A DNA stretch of 55,685 nucleotides from Bacillus sp. AFS073361 (GTDB lineage Bacteria > Bacillota > Bacilli > Bacillales > Cytobacillaceae): NCBI RefSeq assembly GCF_002567005.1, contig NZ_NUZU01000015.1, positions 36,436 to 92,120 of the forward strand. Direction: 5' to 3'. The notes under the pieces were generated by a model. It did not search any database. It had not been told where the DNA came from and was given only the letters and a program-made list of their open reading frames with translations. Made by a program: the position numbers and the translations under genes. Of the stretch, positions 44,665-52,447 are shown piece by piece; positions within the stretch are counted from its first letter, which is position 1, and every line of letters starts with the position of its first letter.

Positions 44665-47340
44665 TTGAGTATAAGTACAAGAGCATATATCTTGGAATTA
44701 GATGTATGGAGTGTTTCCAACACAGTTTCTGATTTTAATGATAAAACATTGTCTACGGCTAATTCCAACGGTATAAATAATGCGTTAACATGGGCATCCC
44801 AACGAGGATATTCTGAATTTATGTTTCCTAAAGGAACGTATTTAATTGACGAAAACATTCCAATACAACCTAAGAATTTTATGACTCTTAATTTAAACGG
44901 CTCCACATTAAGAATTCGAAATAATGGATTACCTAAATATTCTGTTATTTGTTATAGGCAGAATCAGATATTCTCTAGGGTTACAAATGGGATAATACAG
45001 GGTGACAGATATGACCATGATTATAGTAATCCTGGTGAATTACCAACACATGAGGGTGGAATGGGTATTTTATTTCCAAATACAACAGACCCAAGTAAAG
45101 GTGAGGGTACTAATACGCTATTTACCACAATTGATAATATAGAGTTTTTAGACTTAACAGGTGATGGTGTATCCTTATTTTCTAGCCAAGGGCTAGTATA
45201 TGCCACTACAACACCAACAAAATCTTATGCTATCACATTTGAATCAGGCTCAATAAGCACTACTGATGGGAGCCTAAAAGCAGATTCCACTAAAATCCGT
45301 TCTAATATATTCCTAGACCTTACTAATACTCAAATAGTTAAATGGAAGACTTTTGGTATCTACGGAGATGTTAGTTACCAGTCTGTCGGCTCCGAAATCG
45401 ATGGTACACTTCCATTTGATATTATTTTCTATAATGCAAATGGGACTTTTAATTCTTCTTTGACAAATATTGATTTCTTTGATGAAATTCCATTACCTGC
45501 TGGAGCAACCCGAGCGAAAATAGTATTACATCAACCAAATGTTCCTTCATCTTCAGGAAACGGACTGACATTAAGGTGTATGACACTACCTAAATTTACA
45601 TTTGTAGAGAAGTGCCACATCCATCATACACGAAGATTAGGTATCGCAATACAAGGTGCTAAATTTGTCTGGATTAGAAACAATGATATTCACCATATAA
45701 GTGGTACAGCACCGCAAGCTGCCTTAGATGTGGAGGATAATTTTGCATTAAACCAAAACCTATGGATTGAGGATAACTTCTTACATGATAGTAGTTTACA
45801 ACTAATATTCGTAAAAGGTAAAAACTTTCATGTAAGAAATAATAAAATAGAAAGAGGTATTGGAATTACTGGGTACCCAGGTGTTAAAAAGCTCTTTATA
45901 GAAGGAAACTACTTTAAGGATACAAGTGCCCAAATAAATGGTGAGTGTGTAATAAGTAATAATCAGATACACAGGTCAAAAATCGGTATAGGTAATGGTA
46001 CAACCGAACCAGCAATTGTTGATAATAATATTTTTACAAATGCTTCACTAAATGTTGATCGACCAAAAGCATATTGTGTGTCTGTTTCTAATTGTAGGTT
46101 TACTGTTGATTCAGATTATAATACCGCTATTTCAGGTGCTGGATTTAGTGCTGGAACATTTCCGCAAACTATGACAAACTGTACATTTGAAGGATATCTA
46201 TCATCTACTAGCTTATTATTCGATGGTAATGCTAATGCTACTCAAGGATGGACATACAGTAATGTATTGTTCCTTAATACTAAAAAACCAAACAACAATG
46301 GTGGAATTAAAATACCAAGCGGTACTTATATTGGATGTGGATTTAATAATACTGGTAACTTGGTAACCTATAAAAAAGTAGAATTTATAGGATGTACATT
46401 TACATGGGATTCATATAATCTTTTTAACTTCTCTGGTTCTAATAATGAATTAGCAAGATATATCAACTGTACCTTTAAAGGCGGGACAAGTAGTGCCTTT
46501 TATTTCTCAGCATTGACTAAAGGAAGATTTGAGTTAATAAATAACTATTTCGAGTATCCTAATGCTACCTCTACTTCTTCAGGCATTATCGATGGATTCT
46601 GGAGCAATGTAACTGGGGGAGCTCTCTTACTTGATGGAAATAGGTTCAAATCGAATTTAGCCATGAAAGCAGTTAACGCACCAAGTATTACCTCTGATGC
46701 ATTCCAAATAATAGTAAAAAATAATACATTAGAGGAAAACATAACATATGTAGTTGACCAAACTCAAATGCAATACTTCACGAAAAACACTATTAATGGT
46801 GCAATAGATCCGTATGATTGGGCGACAGCAGTGCCTTCTAAGGGTTTCTTCAAATTAGGAAAACAAATCAAGAATACAAATATGTTAACTTCTGGATTTA
46901 TGGGTTGGATATGTGCTAAAGAAGGTTTCTTAGATACCTATAGTAGTTGGAGCGCTTCAACCAATTATTCCTGGAATCAAAGAATAACTGTAAATGGCTA
47001 TGTCTATTATTGCACAAATCGACTTGGTGGCAAATCTACTAAAATTGCACCAACATTCCCGACAGCCCCGGAGAATGCAACAGTTAGCGACATGAAAGGT
47101 TTGACTGGTTGGAAATCTAAGAGTTATGCTGCAGGGGATATTATTCTACCATCATCATCAGATGGGACATATTACTATGAATGTACTGCACCCGGAAATT
47201 CTGGGGCAACGGAACCTGTTTGGGGTGGGATGGCTAGTGTTACAGATGGGGCAGTAATTTGGACAAAGAGATTAATTATTATATGGAAATTATTAGGTCC
47301 TGCAGGTGCAGTATTTAAAAAGTATGGACAAATTTTTTAA
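44665..47340 (+). CDS. right-handed beta-helix protein resembling a phage tailspike/depolymerase
   Basis: The 891-aa protein has no signal peptide. The N-terminal part has the pectate-lyase-superfamily cap (INNALTWASQRGYSEFMFPKG, about 37-57). A long stretch (about 310-730) is built of parallel beta-helix rungs, visible as repeated NNxI, GNxF and NCTF patterns (for example IRNNDIHHIS, IEGNYF, NNTLEEN). At the C-terminus two copies of a short module occur, WSASTNYSWNQ...YVYYCT (about 761-800) and WKSKSYAAGD...YYYECTA (about 818-870, ending DGAVIWT). These are common in phage tail fibres. TTG start after GAGGCGAT. Next to an EPS operon it could cleave or bind polysaccharide, but with no secretion signal the route out is unclear. 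Confidence 0.75.
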   Translation: MSISTRAYILELDVWSVSNTVSDFNDKTLSTANSNGINNALTWASQRGYSEFMFPKGTYLIDENIPIQPKNFMTLNLNGSTLRIRNNGLPKYSVICYRQNQIFSRVTNGIIQGDRYDHDYSNPGELPTHEGGMGILFPNTTDPSKGEGTNTLFTTIDNIEFLDLTGDGVSLFSSQGLVYATTTPTKSYAITFESGSISTTDGSLKADSTKIRSNIFLDLTNTQIVKWKTFGIYGDVSYQSVGSEIDGTLPFDIIFYNANGTFNSSLTNIDFFDEIPLPAGATRAKIVLHQPNVPSSSGNGLTLRCMTLPKFTFVEKCHIHHTRRLGIAIQGAKFVWIRNNDIHHISGTAPQAALDVEDNFALNQNLWIEDNFLHDSSLQLIFVKGKNFHVRNNKIERGIGITGYPGVKKLFIEGNYFKDTSAQINGECVISNNQIHRSKIGIGNGTTEPAIVDNNIFTNASLNVDRPKAYCVSVSNCRFTVDSDYNTAISGAGFSAGTFPQTMTNCTFEGYLSSTSLLFDGNANATQGWTYSNVLFLNTKKPNNNGGIKIPSGTYIGCGFNNTGNLVTYKKVEFIGCTFTWDSYNLFNFSGSNNELARYINCTFKGGTSSAFYFSALTKGRFELINNYFEYPNATSTSSGIIDGFWSNVTGGALLLDGNRFKSNLAMKAVNAPSITSDAFQIIVKNNTLEENITYVVDQTQMQYFTKNTINGAIDPYDWATAVPSKGFFKLGKQIKNTNMLTSGFMGWICAKEGFLDTYSSWSASTNYSWNQRITVNGYVYYCTNRLGGKSTKIAPTFPTAPENATVSDMKGLTGWKSKSYAAGDIILPSSSDGTYYYECTAPGNSGATEPVWGGMASVTDGAVIWTKRLIIIWKLLGPAGAVFKKYGQIF

Positions 47341-47548
47341 CAGTCAAGTTGATATTTCTAACAATAATCAAATGCTCCATCCGGAACCTAATAAGATTTA
47401 TCTTATTCTTTAATGCATTAAATTTGAATTTATAGTAAGTATTTATAACCACCGTACACATTGCTTCTATGAGTTATAAGAAGTTAGAAGTAAGGTGATA
47501 AGTACTATAATGGAAAAGAGACCGGGTATAAACAATAAATCTTTTTTT

Positions 47549-47575
47549 AGCATCCTTAATGGGTGCTTTTTATTT
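47549..47575 (+). terminator. terminator in the 442-bp gap after the beta-helix gene
   Basis: AGCATCC (47549-47555) pairs with GGGTGCT (47560-47566, one G-T pair), followed by TTTTTATTT; the T-rich left flank would let it work in both directions. The rest of the gap 47341-47782 is AT-rich. It contains one 40-odd-codon frame from ATG 47511 that I do not consider a gene because it runs through this hairpin. Confidence 0.7.
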
Positions 47576-47782
47576 GAATTAATAAATAAATCAAGGTTAG
47601 CATCTAATAGAAACATACTATCCGCTAACAAAATCTAACCTAACTTAATCTTTATTATTTAAAAAGGGGAAATTAGGTCTATTTTAAGTATATAGGATAA
47701 GAATTTTATTTCAGTTCCAAAAAAATAGGGATTAGAAATAGTAAAAATAAAATTCTCGATTCAATAAGGGAGGAGTTTTAAT

Positions 47783-48499
47783 ATGAGGATTGCATTTATT
47801 TCCGATATACATGGCAATGCAACCGCTCTCGATAGAGTGTTAGCAGATATTAACCAAAGAAATGTAAAAAAGATTTTTGTTCTTGGTGATCTATGTTTTA
47901 GGGGACCAGAACCGCAGCGTTCTTTGGATCTTGTTAGATCTTTAAATACTGAGGTTATAAAAGGAAATGCTGATGAGTGGGTGGTACGTGGGATTAAAGA
48001 AGGAGAGGTCCCCGACAGTGCTCTTGAAATGATGAGTAAAGAACGAGACTGGACGTTATCACAAATAGAAAAGACTAGTATTGATTACCTAAGGAATTTA
48101 CCCACTGAATTAAAGCTGGAATTTGGGAAAATAAAAATTAATGCATACCACGCAACGCCCAATAGTTTATTTGAAGTGGTTAACCCAAATGAAAGTGATC
48201 AAGTAATTGCTGAGAAAATGATGGACAGCGAAGCAGATATATACATATACGCCCACATTCATAAGCCGTATATAAGGTACATTAATGGTAAATGTATAAT
48301 TAATATTGGAAGTGTAGGTTTGCCATTTGATGGTTTAGCAAAATCGTCTTACGCAATACTTGAAATTCATGAAGAAAGTTTCCGAACATCCATTGTGCGA
48401 GTGAATTACGATGTAAATAAAGTAATTAACCAATTTACTGAGTCAGATTATCCTAACATAGAACAAATGAAGAAAATGTTAAGGAATGCTGGTATTTAG
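47783..48499 (+). CDS. metallophosphoesterase (YfcE/calcineurin-like)
   Basis: The 238-aa protein has the phosphoesterase motifs SDIHGN (about 7-12), LGDLCFRGPEP (about 36-46), KGNADEW (about 60-66), HATPN and GSVGLPFDG, the metal ligands of the family. YAHIHKPYI supplies the late His pair. It is cytoplasmic and its substrate is unknown. AGGGAGGAG ribosome site; ends in a strong terminator. No link to polysaccharide or RiPP genes is evident. Confidence 0.88.
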   Translation: MRIAFISDIHGNATALDRVLADINQRNVKKIFVLGDLCFRGPEPQRSLDLVRSLNTEVIKGNADEWVVRGIKEGEVPDSALEMMSKERDWTLSQIEKTSIDYLRNLPTELKLEFGKIKINAYHATPNSLFEVVNPNESDQVIAEKMMDSEADIYIYAHIHKPYIRYINGKCIINIGSVGLPFDGLAKSSYAILEIHEESFRTSIVRVNYDVNKVINQFTESDYPNIEQMKKMLRNAGI

Positions 48500-48534
48500 C
48501 TTGAGGAGGCATATACCTTCTCTTTTTATTATTG

Positions 48535-48582
48535 GCTAGCATAAAATTTTAATGTTATATTTATATTTTATGCTGGCTTTTT
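48535..48582 (+). terminator. intrinsic terminator after the phosphoesterase
   Basis: GCTAGCATAAAAT (48535-48547) pairs with ATTTTATGCTGGC (48565-48577, one G-T pair), followed by TTTTT. It isolates the second RiPP locus from upstream transcription. Confidence 0.9.
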
Positions 48583-48595
48583 ATAATAAGTAGAA

Positions 48596-48605
48596 TTTTG
48601 TCGAA
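48596..48605 (+). promoter_or_regulatory. Spo0A box upstream of the second RiPP locus
   Basis: TTTTGTCGAA matches the established 0A-box consensus. It lies 5 bp upstream of a SinR-type operator and about 33 bp upstream of a TATAAT (48638-48643). Whether it activates or represses cannot be read. Confidence 0.6.
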
Positions 48606-48610
48606 TGGTT

Positions 48611-48626
48611 GTTCTTTAATAAGAAT
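48611..48626 (+). promoter_or_regulatory. SinR-type operator 1 of the second RiPP locus
   Basis: GTTCTTTAATAAGAAT keeps one perfect and one near-perfect half-site of the GTTCTTTATAAAGAAC operator. It covers the -35 region of the TATAAT promoter at 48638-48643. Confidence 0.6.
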
Positions 48627-48712
48627 TTCCTTTAAGTTATAATTTTAGACAGAACTATATATATATTATTTATGTTTTAACCTTTCTGATAAGGGATTTT
48701 TTTAGCATTTTT

Positions 48713-48728
48713 GTTCTTTATAATGAAC
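48713..48728 (+). promoter_or_regulatory. SinR-type operator 2 of the second RiPP locus
   Basis: GTTCTTTATAATGAAC differs from the perfect palindrome at one position. It contains a TATAAT at 48719-48724 and lies 28 bp before the precursor start, so it could act on a second promoter or as a roadblock in the leader. Confidence 0.68.
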
Positions 48729-48756
48729 AATTATCGTGCATTAAGGAGGTGAAATA

Positions 48757-49017
48757 ATGATTATAGAAAAAGTCTATTCTAGACCAACCGTCTTAAGCCA
48801 TCAACCTATACGTTTTGAAACAGCTCAAAGCTGGAATCCTGGTAAAGGAAAACACGACCATCCTGGTAAAGGGAATGGTGGAATTAATTTCCCACCAGGC
48901 AACCCTAATGATATTCCTTGTGGAGCAGGAACCCCTGGCAATGGCAATAATAATGGTAATGGTAATGGTAATGGCAATATCGGGGTAGGTCAATGTAATC
49001 CAAATGTTAACCCTTAA
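48757..49017 (+). CDS. Gly/Asn-rich RiPP-like precursor peptide
   Basis: The 86-aa protein has a perfect AAGGAGGTGA ribosome site. Its N-terminal 26 residues look like a leader: Y7-S-R-P10-T-V-L13 resembles the YxxPxL motif bound by RREs, followed by FETAQSW. The remainder is a low-complexity core with two GKG/HPGKG segments (29-40), FPPGNPNDIP (45-54), a (GN)n tract (61-74) and two cysteines (55 and 80). It ends NPNVNP. After Trp26 the only hydroxyl residue is Thr59; there is no Ser or Tyr. No signal peptide. It heads an operon with a kinase, RRE, protease, exporter and nucleotidyltransferase, hence the precursor call. I know no named family for it. Confidence 0.75.
   Translation: MIIEKVYSRPTVLSHQPIRFETAQSWNPGKGKHDHPGKGNGGINFPPGNPNDIPCGAGTPGNGNNNGNGNGNGNIGVGQCNPNVNP
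48937..48978 (+). repeat. in-frame Gly-Asn codon repeat in the precursor
   Basis: Fourteen codons alternate GGT/GGC and AAT (residues 61-74, with one AAT-AAT-AAT run). The hexamer GGTAAT repeats three times perfectly. Slippage would add or remove Gly-Asn units without breaking the frame, so length variation between strains is likely. Confidence 0.9.
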
Positions 49018-49024
49018 TTTCAGT

Positions 49025-49071
49025 GGAGAAGGGAAGAACATGGGGATATTTATTCCTTGACTTCCCTTTCC
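49025..49071 (+). other. hairpin between the precursor and maturation genes
   Basis: GGAGAAGGGAAG (49025-49036) pairs with CTTCCCTTTCC (49061-49071) around a 24-nt loop. There is no T tract, so it is more likely an mRNA-stabilising or processing element than a terminator. It parallels the hairpin after the lasso precursor. Confidence 0.6.
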
Positions 49072-49105
49072 AAAAATATCAACTTTTCCTTGTAGGAGGC
49101 CAATA

Positions 49106-49891
49106 ATGAACAAATTAATAACAAAAATTGGCGACCATTATATACATATAATCTGTGAATCTAAAGAATTAAATAATATGTTTGAAAAAAATTTTCACTC
49201 CGACATATGTGCTGAAAATGAGCTGCCTGATTTGATCATCAAAATTGAAGAAGGCTATGGTGTTCCCTTTCAAGATTACGAAGTAGAGATTATCAAGAAT
49301 GAAAGCCAAATCCAGTATCGTCGAGCCGATTACTTAATTGAGGTTAATACTGAGTTTAGGTCTGCGACTATTTCTGTTTATAATGATTTCGCCTTAAAAC
49401 ATGCATTAACAAATTTATATAGTGCTTTCATCGTTTATCATAATTGGGGACTGTTGATCCACTCCTCCTGTGCAATAGAAAATGGTAAGGCCCATATCTT
49501 TGCTGGTCAATCGGGGGCAGGTAAATCAACAGCAGCCAAACTGTCGTATCCAAGACCTCTTCTTTCGGATGAGGCTACCCTTGTCAAAATTACCTCAAAT
49601 AAAGTTACTGTGTTTAATTCACCATTCCGAAGTGAACTGCAAGCAGATCATTTTGAGGGGAATGTAGAATTAGCTAGCGTTCAATTACTTTACCAAGCAC
49701 TACAAAATCAGAGAACTAGGTCTGCTAAATCTGATGCTTTACTGCATTTAATGGATAAAGTCTTCTTTTGGCCCTATAGTGATGAAGAGACGAAAACTAT
49801 AATGAGGTTAATGACCGACTTAGTAAAGAACGTACCAGTTTATGAACTTCATTTTCAAAAAAATAATACATTTTGGGAGTTAATATCATGA
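49106..49891 (+). CDS. HPr kinase-like RiPP kinase
   Basis: The 261-aa protein has LLIHSSCAIENGKAHIFAG followed by the P-loop GQSGAGKST (about 134-142) and SDEATLV (about 154-160), the same scheme as the lasso kinase at 14637 (LHGSAVEI, GDSGAGKST, SDDVVP). It should phosphorylate a peptide hydroxyl. The partner peptide offers only Thr59 beyond its putative leader, so either that is the site or the enzyme does something else. Ribosome site GTAGGAGG. It overlaps the RRE gene by 4 bp, as in the lasso cluster. Confidence 0.85.
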   Translation: MNKLITKIGDHYIHIICESKELNNMFEKNFHSDICAENELPDLIIKIEEGYGVPFQDYEVEIIKNESQIQYRRADYLIEVNTEFRSATISVYNDFALKHALTNLYSAFIVYHNWGLLIHSSCAIENGKAHIFAGQSGAGKSTAAKLSYPRPLLSDEATLVKITSNKVTVFNSPFRSELQADHFEGNVELASVQLLYQALQNQRTRSAKSDALLHLMDKVFFWPYSDEETKTIMRLMTDLVKNVPVYELHFQKNNTFWELIS

Positions 49892-50163
49892 CAACTCAAT
49901 ATATTCAAAAAGGAAATTATGAAGCTACCGAATTAGATGGCGAATGGATTATCCTGAATACTGACCAATATACCATTACCAAATTAAATGATGAGGGTGG
50001 ACATTGCTGGTCATTGCTAACTGAGGTTCAAACAGTTGATTCCCTAACGCAATCTTTGTTAGCTAAGTTCGCAACAATAGAGAATGAGCTGCAAGTAAAA
50101 AAGGACATGGAAGATTTCTTAGCCAATCTCGTTCAGTGCGGGCTGATTGAACATGTTGATTGA
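49888..50163 (+). CDS. PqqD-like RiPP recognition element
   Basis: The 91-aa protein has the stand-alone PqqD fold: TELDGEWIILNTDQYTITKLNDEGGHCWSLL strands and helix, then the C-terminal FLANLVQCGLIEHV helix and wing. It would bind the YxxP-containing leader of the precursor. The start is ATG 49888, overlapping the kinase stop (ATGA) with GGGAG upstream, rather than 49873. Confidence 0.87.
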   Translation: MTTQYIQKGNYEATELDGEWIILNTDQYTITKLNDEGGHCWSLLTEVQTVDSLTQSLLAKFATIENELQVKKDMEDFLANLVQCGLIEHVD

Positions 50164-50608
50164 CAATCATACCTTATCACTGCTCAAACGGACGATCAAA
50201 AAGGACGGCTGGCTGGAATTGCCTGCCCACGGAAATAGTATGTATCCATTTATACAACAAGGTAATCTCTGTAGGTTTATCCCATGTCCATCTTCTCAAT
50301 TAAAGAAGGGCGATGTGATTCTGTTTTATTCGCAAACTGGTCAATTAATCGCCCACCGATTTGTGAACGTAACAAATATAGATAACCAACTGTTTTTCTT
50401 ATTTAAAGGTGATACAAACCTTGGTTACGATCAACTTATAAGAGAAGAGTTTATTCTTGGTAAACTAGCAAGTGTGCAAAAAAAACAACTGACAATAATC
50501 CCGCAACATTTTCTTGCTCGCTGTTGGGGAAAAATGATTCTTACCTTTCCTTTCTTATCAGGCATGCTTAGAAAATATATAAATAGGAAATTCAAATTAC
50601 AATTCTAA
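50153..50608 (+). CDS. S24/S26 signal-peptidase-like protease
   Basis: The protein of about 151 aa has the nucleophile motif HGNSMYPFI (Ser29), IAHRF (His68) and FKGDTN (Asp87). This is the Ser-His-Asp pattern of the ER/SipW-type signal peptidases rather than the bacterial Ser-Lys pair. There is no N-terminal membrane anchor, and only a moderately hydrophobic stretch near 120-135. In this operon it stands where the lasso cluster has the B2 cysteine protease, so it is the best candidate leader peptidase. It starts inside the last codons of the RRE gene; ATG 50153 is preferred over TTG 50147. Confidence 0.83.
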   Translation: MLIDNHTLSLLKRTIKKDGWLELPAHGNSMYPFIQQGNLCRFIPCPSSQLKKGDVILFYSQTGQLIAHRFVNVTNIDNQLFFLFKGDTNLGYDQLIREEFILGKLASVQKKQLTIIPQHFLARCWGKMILTFPFLSGMLRKYINRKFKLQF

Positions 50609-50627
50609 TAAAATCTGGAGTGTCCAT

Positions 50628-52436
50628 ATGATGAAGGAACGGATAGATTCTTTAATTAAACAATATTTTACCATGAATGATATGCGCAGGGCCTTTTCCT
50701 TTGTTTTGCCCTTTATCATGAAACGTTGGAAGGCCTATCTTGTTATTCTTCTATTATTAGGGTTGGATATTTACTTAACGATCGCTTTTGCAAGGTACTA
50801 TGGTCAGATTACTGATGCAGCTATTCATGGTGGGTATCAACAGATTTTATCCTTCATACCCTATGGTGGATTACTTATTATATTGAGTATTGTCTCAAGT
50901 GTTTGTTATACTTACGCTAATTTGTTTGCGACGAATGGGGTGAAAATGGATATTAAGAACCATTTTTTTCACCATGTACTAAGACTGCCTGCTTCAGAAA
51001 CATCCAATATTCGCTCCGGTGAATTAATGTCCCATTTTTCTAATGATATCCATGGTGTTGATGGAGTGATTGGCAGTAATCTTATCAGTCTAGTTAGGCT
51101 GCCAATAATTTATATTGTCGTATTTGTTTATTTGGTAAATATTAATTTGACACTGTGTTTAGTAAGTCTTATCATCGCCCCAATCACGACATTATCTGGT
51201 GTTGTATTCGGCTTGTTACTTCGGAAAAATGGGAGATTGATCCACCGGTTGGTAGGAAATATTAATAGCCTCCTAAATGAGACTTTTCATGGCTTTACCG
51301 TTATTCGTTCCTTTACACTTGAGAAACTGCAGTATAAAAAGTACGTCAGACAAAATAAGGAATTATTTCAATTAGAGCTTGAAAATGGCAAACTTCAAAG
51401 CTGGTATAATTCGGGCGGTCAAATTTTAAGTTCGATTACTTTTATGATTAACCTGTCTGTCGGAGCCCTTTTTGTCTCCAAAGGAATGCTTTCCGTTGGA
51501 GCATTGTTAACGTTTCTAAACTTAGTTGGGCACTTATTTTATCCAATTACGGGAATGGCTAGTTTATGGGCTGGCTTTCAACGGTCTGTTGCCGCACTTG
51601 AAAGGGTGTTAGCTGTCCTTGAAACACCAGCTGATCTACAAGATTTACCTTCGTTTAAGCCCACCTTGAACCAAGTCCATTCGATTCGGTTTCATAACGT
51701 GACCTTTAGTTATGTGGAAAATAAAAATGTTTTGGAACATTTTCATTTAGAGATTCCTGCTGGGAAAGTGGTGGCGTTAGTTGGTCCGAGTGGAGCGGGG
51801 AAGAGTACCCTGTTTAATCTATTACAGGGATTTTATAAGCCGCAATCAGGAGAAATTAAAATTGCTGGTAAATCCATAGAAGAGTTCTCCGCTTCAGAGT
51901 TAAGAAGTTCGATTGCCCATGTCCCACAAGAAACCTTCTTATTTGCTGGAACCGTTCGAGATAACCTTTTGATTGCCCGTCCCAATGTGACGGAGAAAGA
52001 AATGGTGGAAGCGGCAATCAATGCTGAGATTCATGACTTCATTCTCTCGCTTCCTAACGGATACGAAACCCAAATTGGTGAAAATGGAGTTAAATTATCA
52101 GGAGGCCAAAAACAAAGAGTCGCCATTGCTCGAGCCATTTTAAAAGATTCGCCGATTTTACTATTAGATGAAGCTACTTCAGCTTTAGACGGGGAAACAG
52201 AATATTACGTCAAAGAAGCACTGGATGAATTGATGAAAGGCAGAACGACAATTATTATTGCCCATCGCTTGTCGACCATCCAAAACGCTGATGTAATCAT
52301 GGTGATGAATGAGGGGAAAATGGTTCAACAGGGAACACATGAGGAGTTAATGGGACAAAAAGGTTTATATCAAAAGCTCAACGAAACATCGTATAGTTCA
52401 AAAAAAGAAACACCTTTGACTTTAGTTTCAAACTAA
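50628..52436 (+). CDS. ABC exporter of the second RiPP locus
   Basis: This 602-aa half-transporter has six membrane segments (about 25-300) and an ATPase domain with GPSGAGKST (about 386-394), VPQETFLF, LSGGQKQRV (about 489) and LLLDEATSALD. No C39 peptidase domain is present. It would export the mature product as a homodimer. GGAGTG ribosome site; a second ATG follows immediately at 50631. It follows the protease by 19 bp and precedes the nucleotidyltransferase by 11 bp. Confidence 0.92.
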   Translation: MMKERIDSLIKQYFTMNDMRRAFSFVLPFIMKRWKAYLVILLLLGLDIYLTIAFARYYGQITDAAIHGGYQQILSFIPYGGLLIILSIVSSVCYTYANLFATNGVKMDIKNHFFHHVLRLPASETSNIRSGELMSHFSNDIHGVDGVIGSNLISLVRLPIIYIVVFVYLVNINLTLCLVSLIIAPITTLSGVVFGLLLRKNGRLIHRLVGNINSLLNETFHGFTVIRSFTLEKLQYKKYVRQNKELFQLELENGKLQSWYNSGGQILSSITFMINLSVGALFVSKGMLSVGALLTFLNLVGHLFYPITGMASLWAGFQRSVAALERVLAVLETPADLQDLPSFKPTLNQVHSIRFHNVTFSYVENKNVLEHFHLEIPAGKVVALVGPSGAGKSTLFNLLQGFYKPQSGEIKIAGKSIEEFSASELRSSIAHVPQETFLFAGTVRDNLLIARPNVTEKEMVEAAINAEIHDFILSLPNGYETQIGENGVKLSGGQKQRVAIARAILKDSPILLLDEATSALDGETEYYVKEALDELMKGRTTIIIAHRLSTIQNADVIMVMNEGKMVQQGTHEELMGQKGLYQKLNETSYSSKKETPLTLVSN

Positions 52437-52447
52437 TAAGATGGGAG

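Noticed and set aside
47511..47640. Short frame starting MEKRPGINN
   Set aside because: It reads through an intrinsic terminator, lacks a good ribosome site and looks like random AT-rich coding.
48680..48702. Weak CCTT/AAGG hairpin with T tract in the second RiPP leader
   Set aside because: Only four pairs in the stem; too weak to call a terminator, although an attenuator cannot be excluded.
48937..48978. GGTAAT repeat as CRISPR or regulatory repeat
   Set aside because: It is an in-frame Gly-Asn codon repeat inside the precursor gene, without spacers.
48757..49017. Second locus as a standard lasso peptide cluster
   Set aside because: No cyclase or B2 gene, no conserved Thr before a ring-forming core, and no Asp/Glu at a suitable position 7-9 from an obvious cleavage site that I could settle on.
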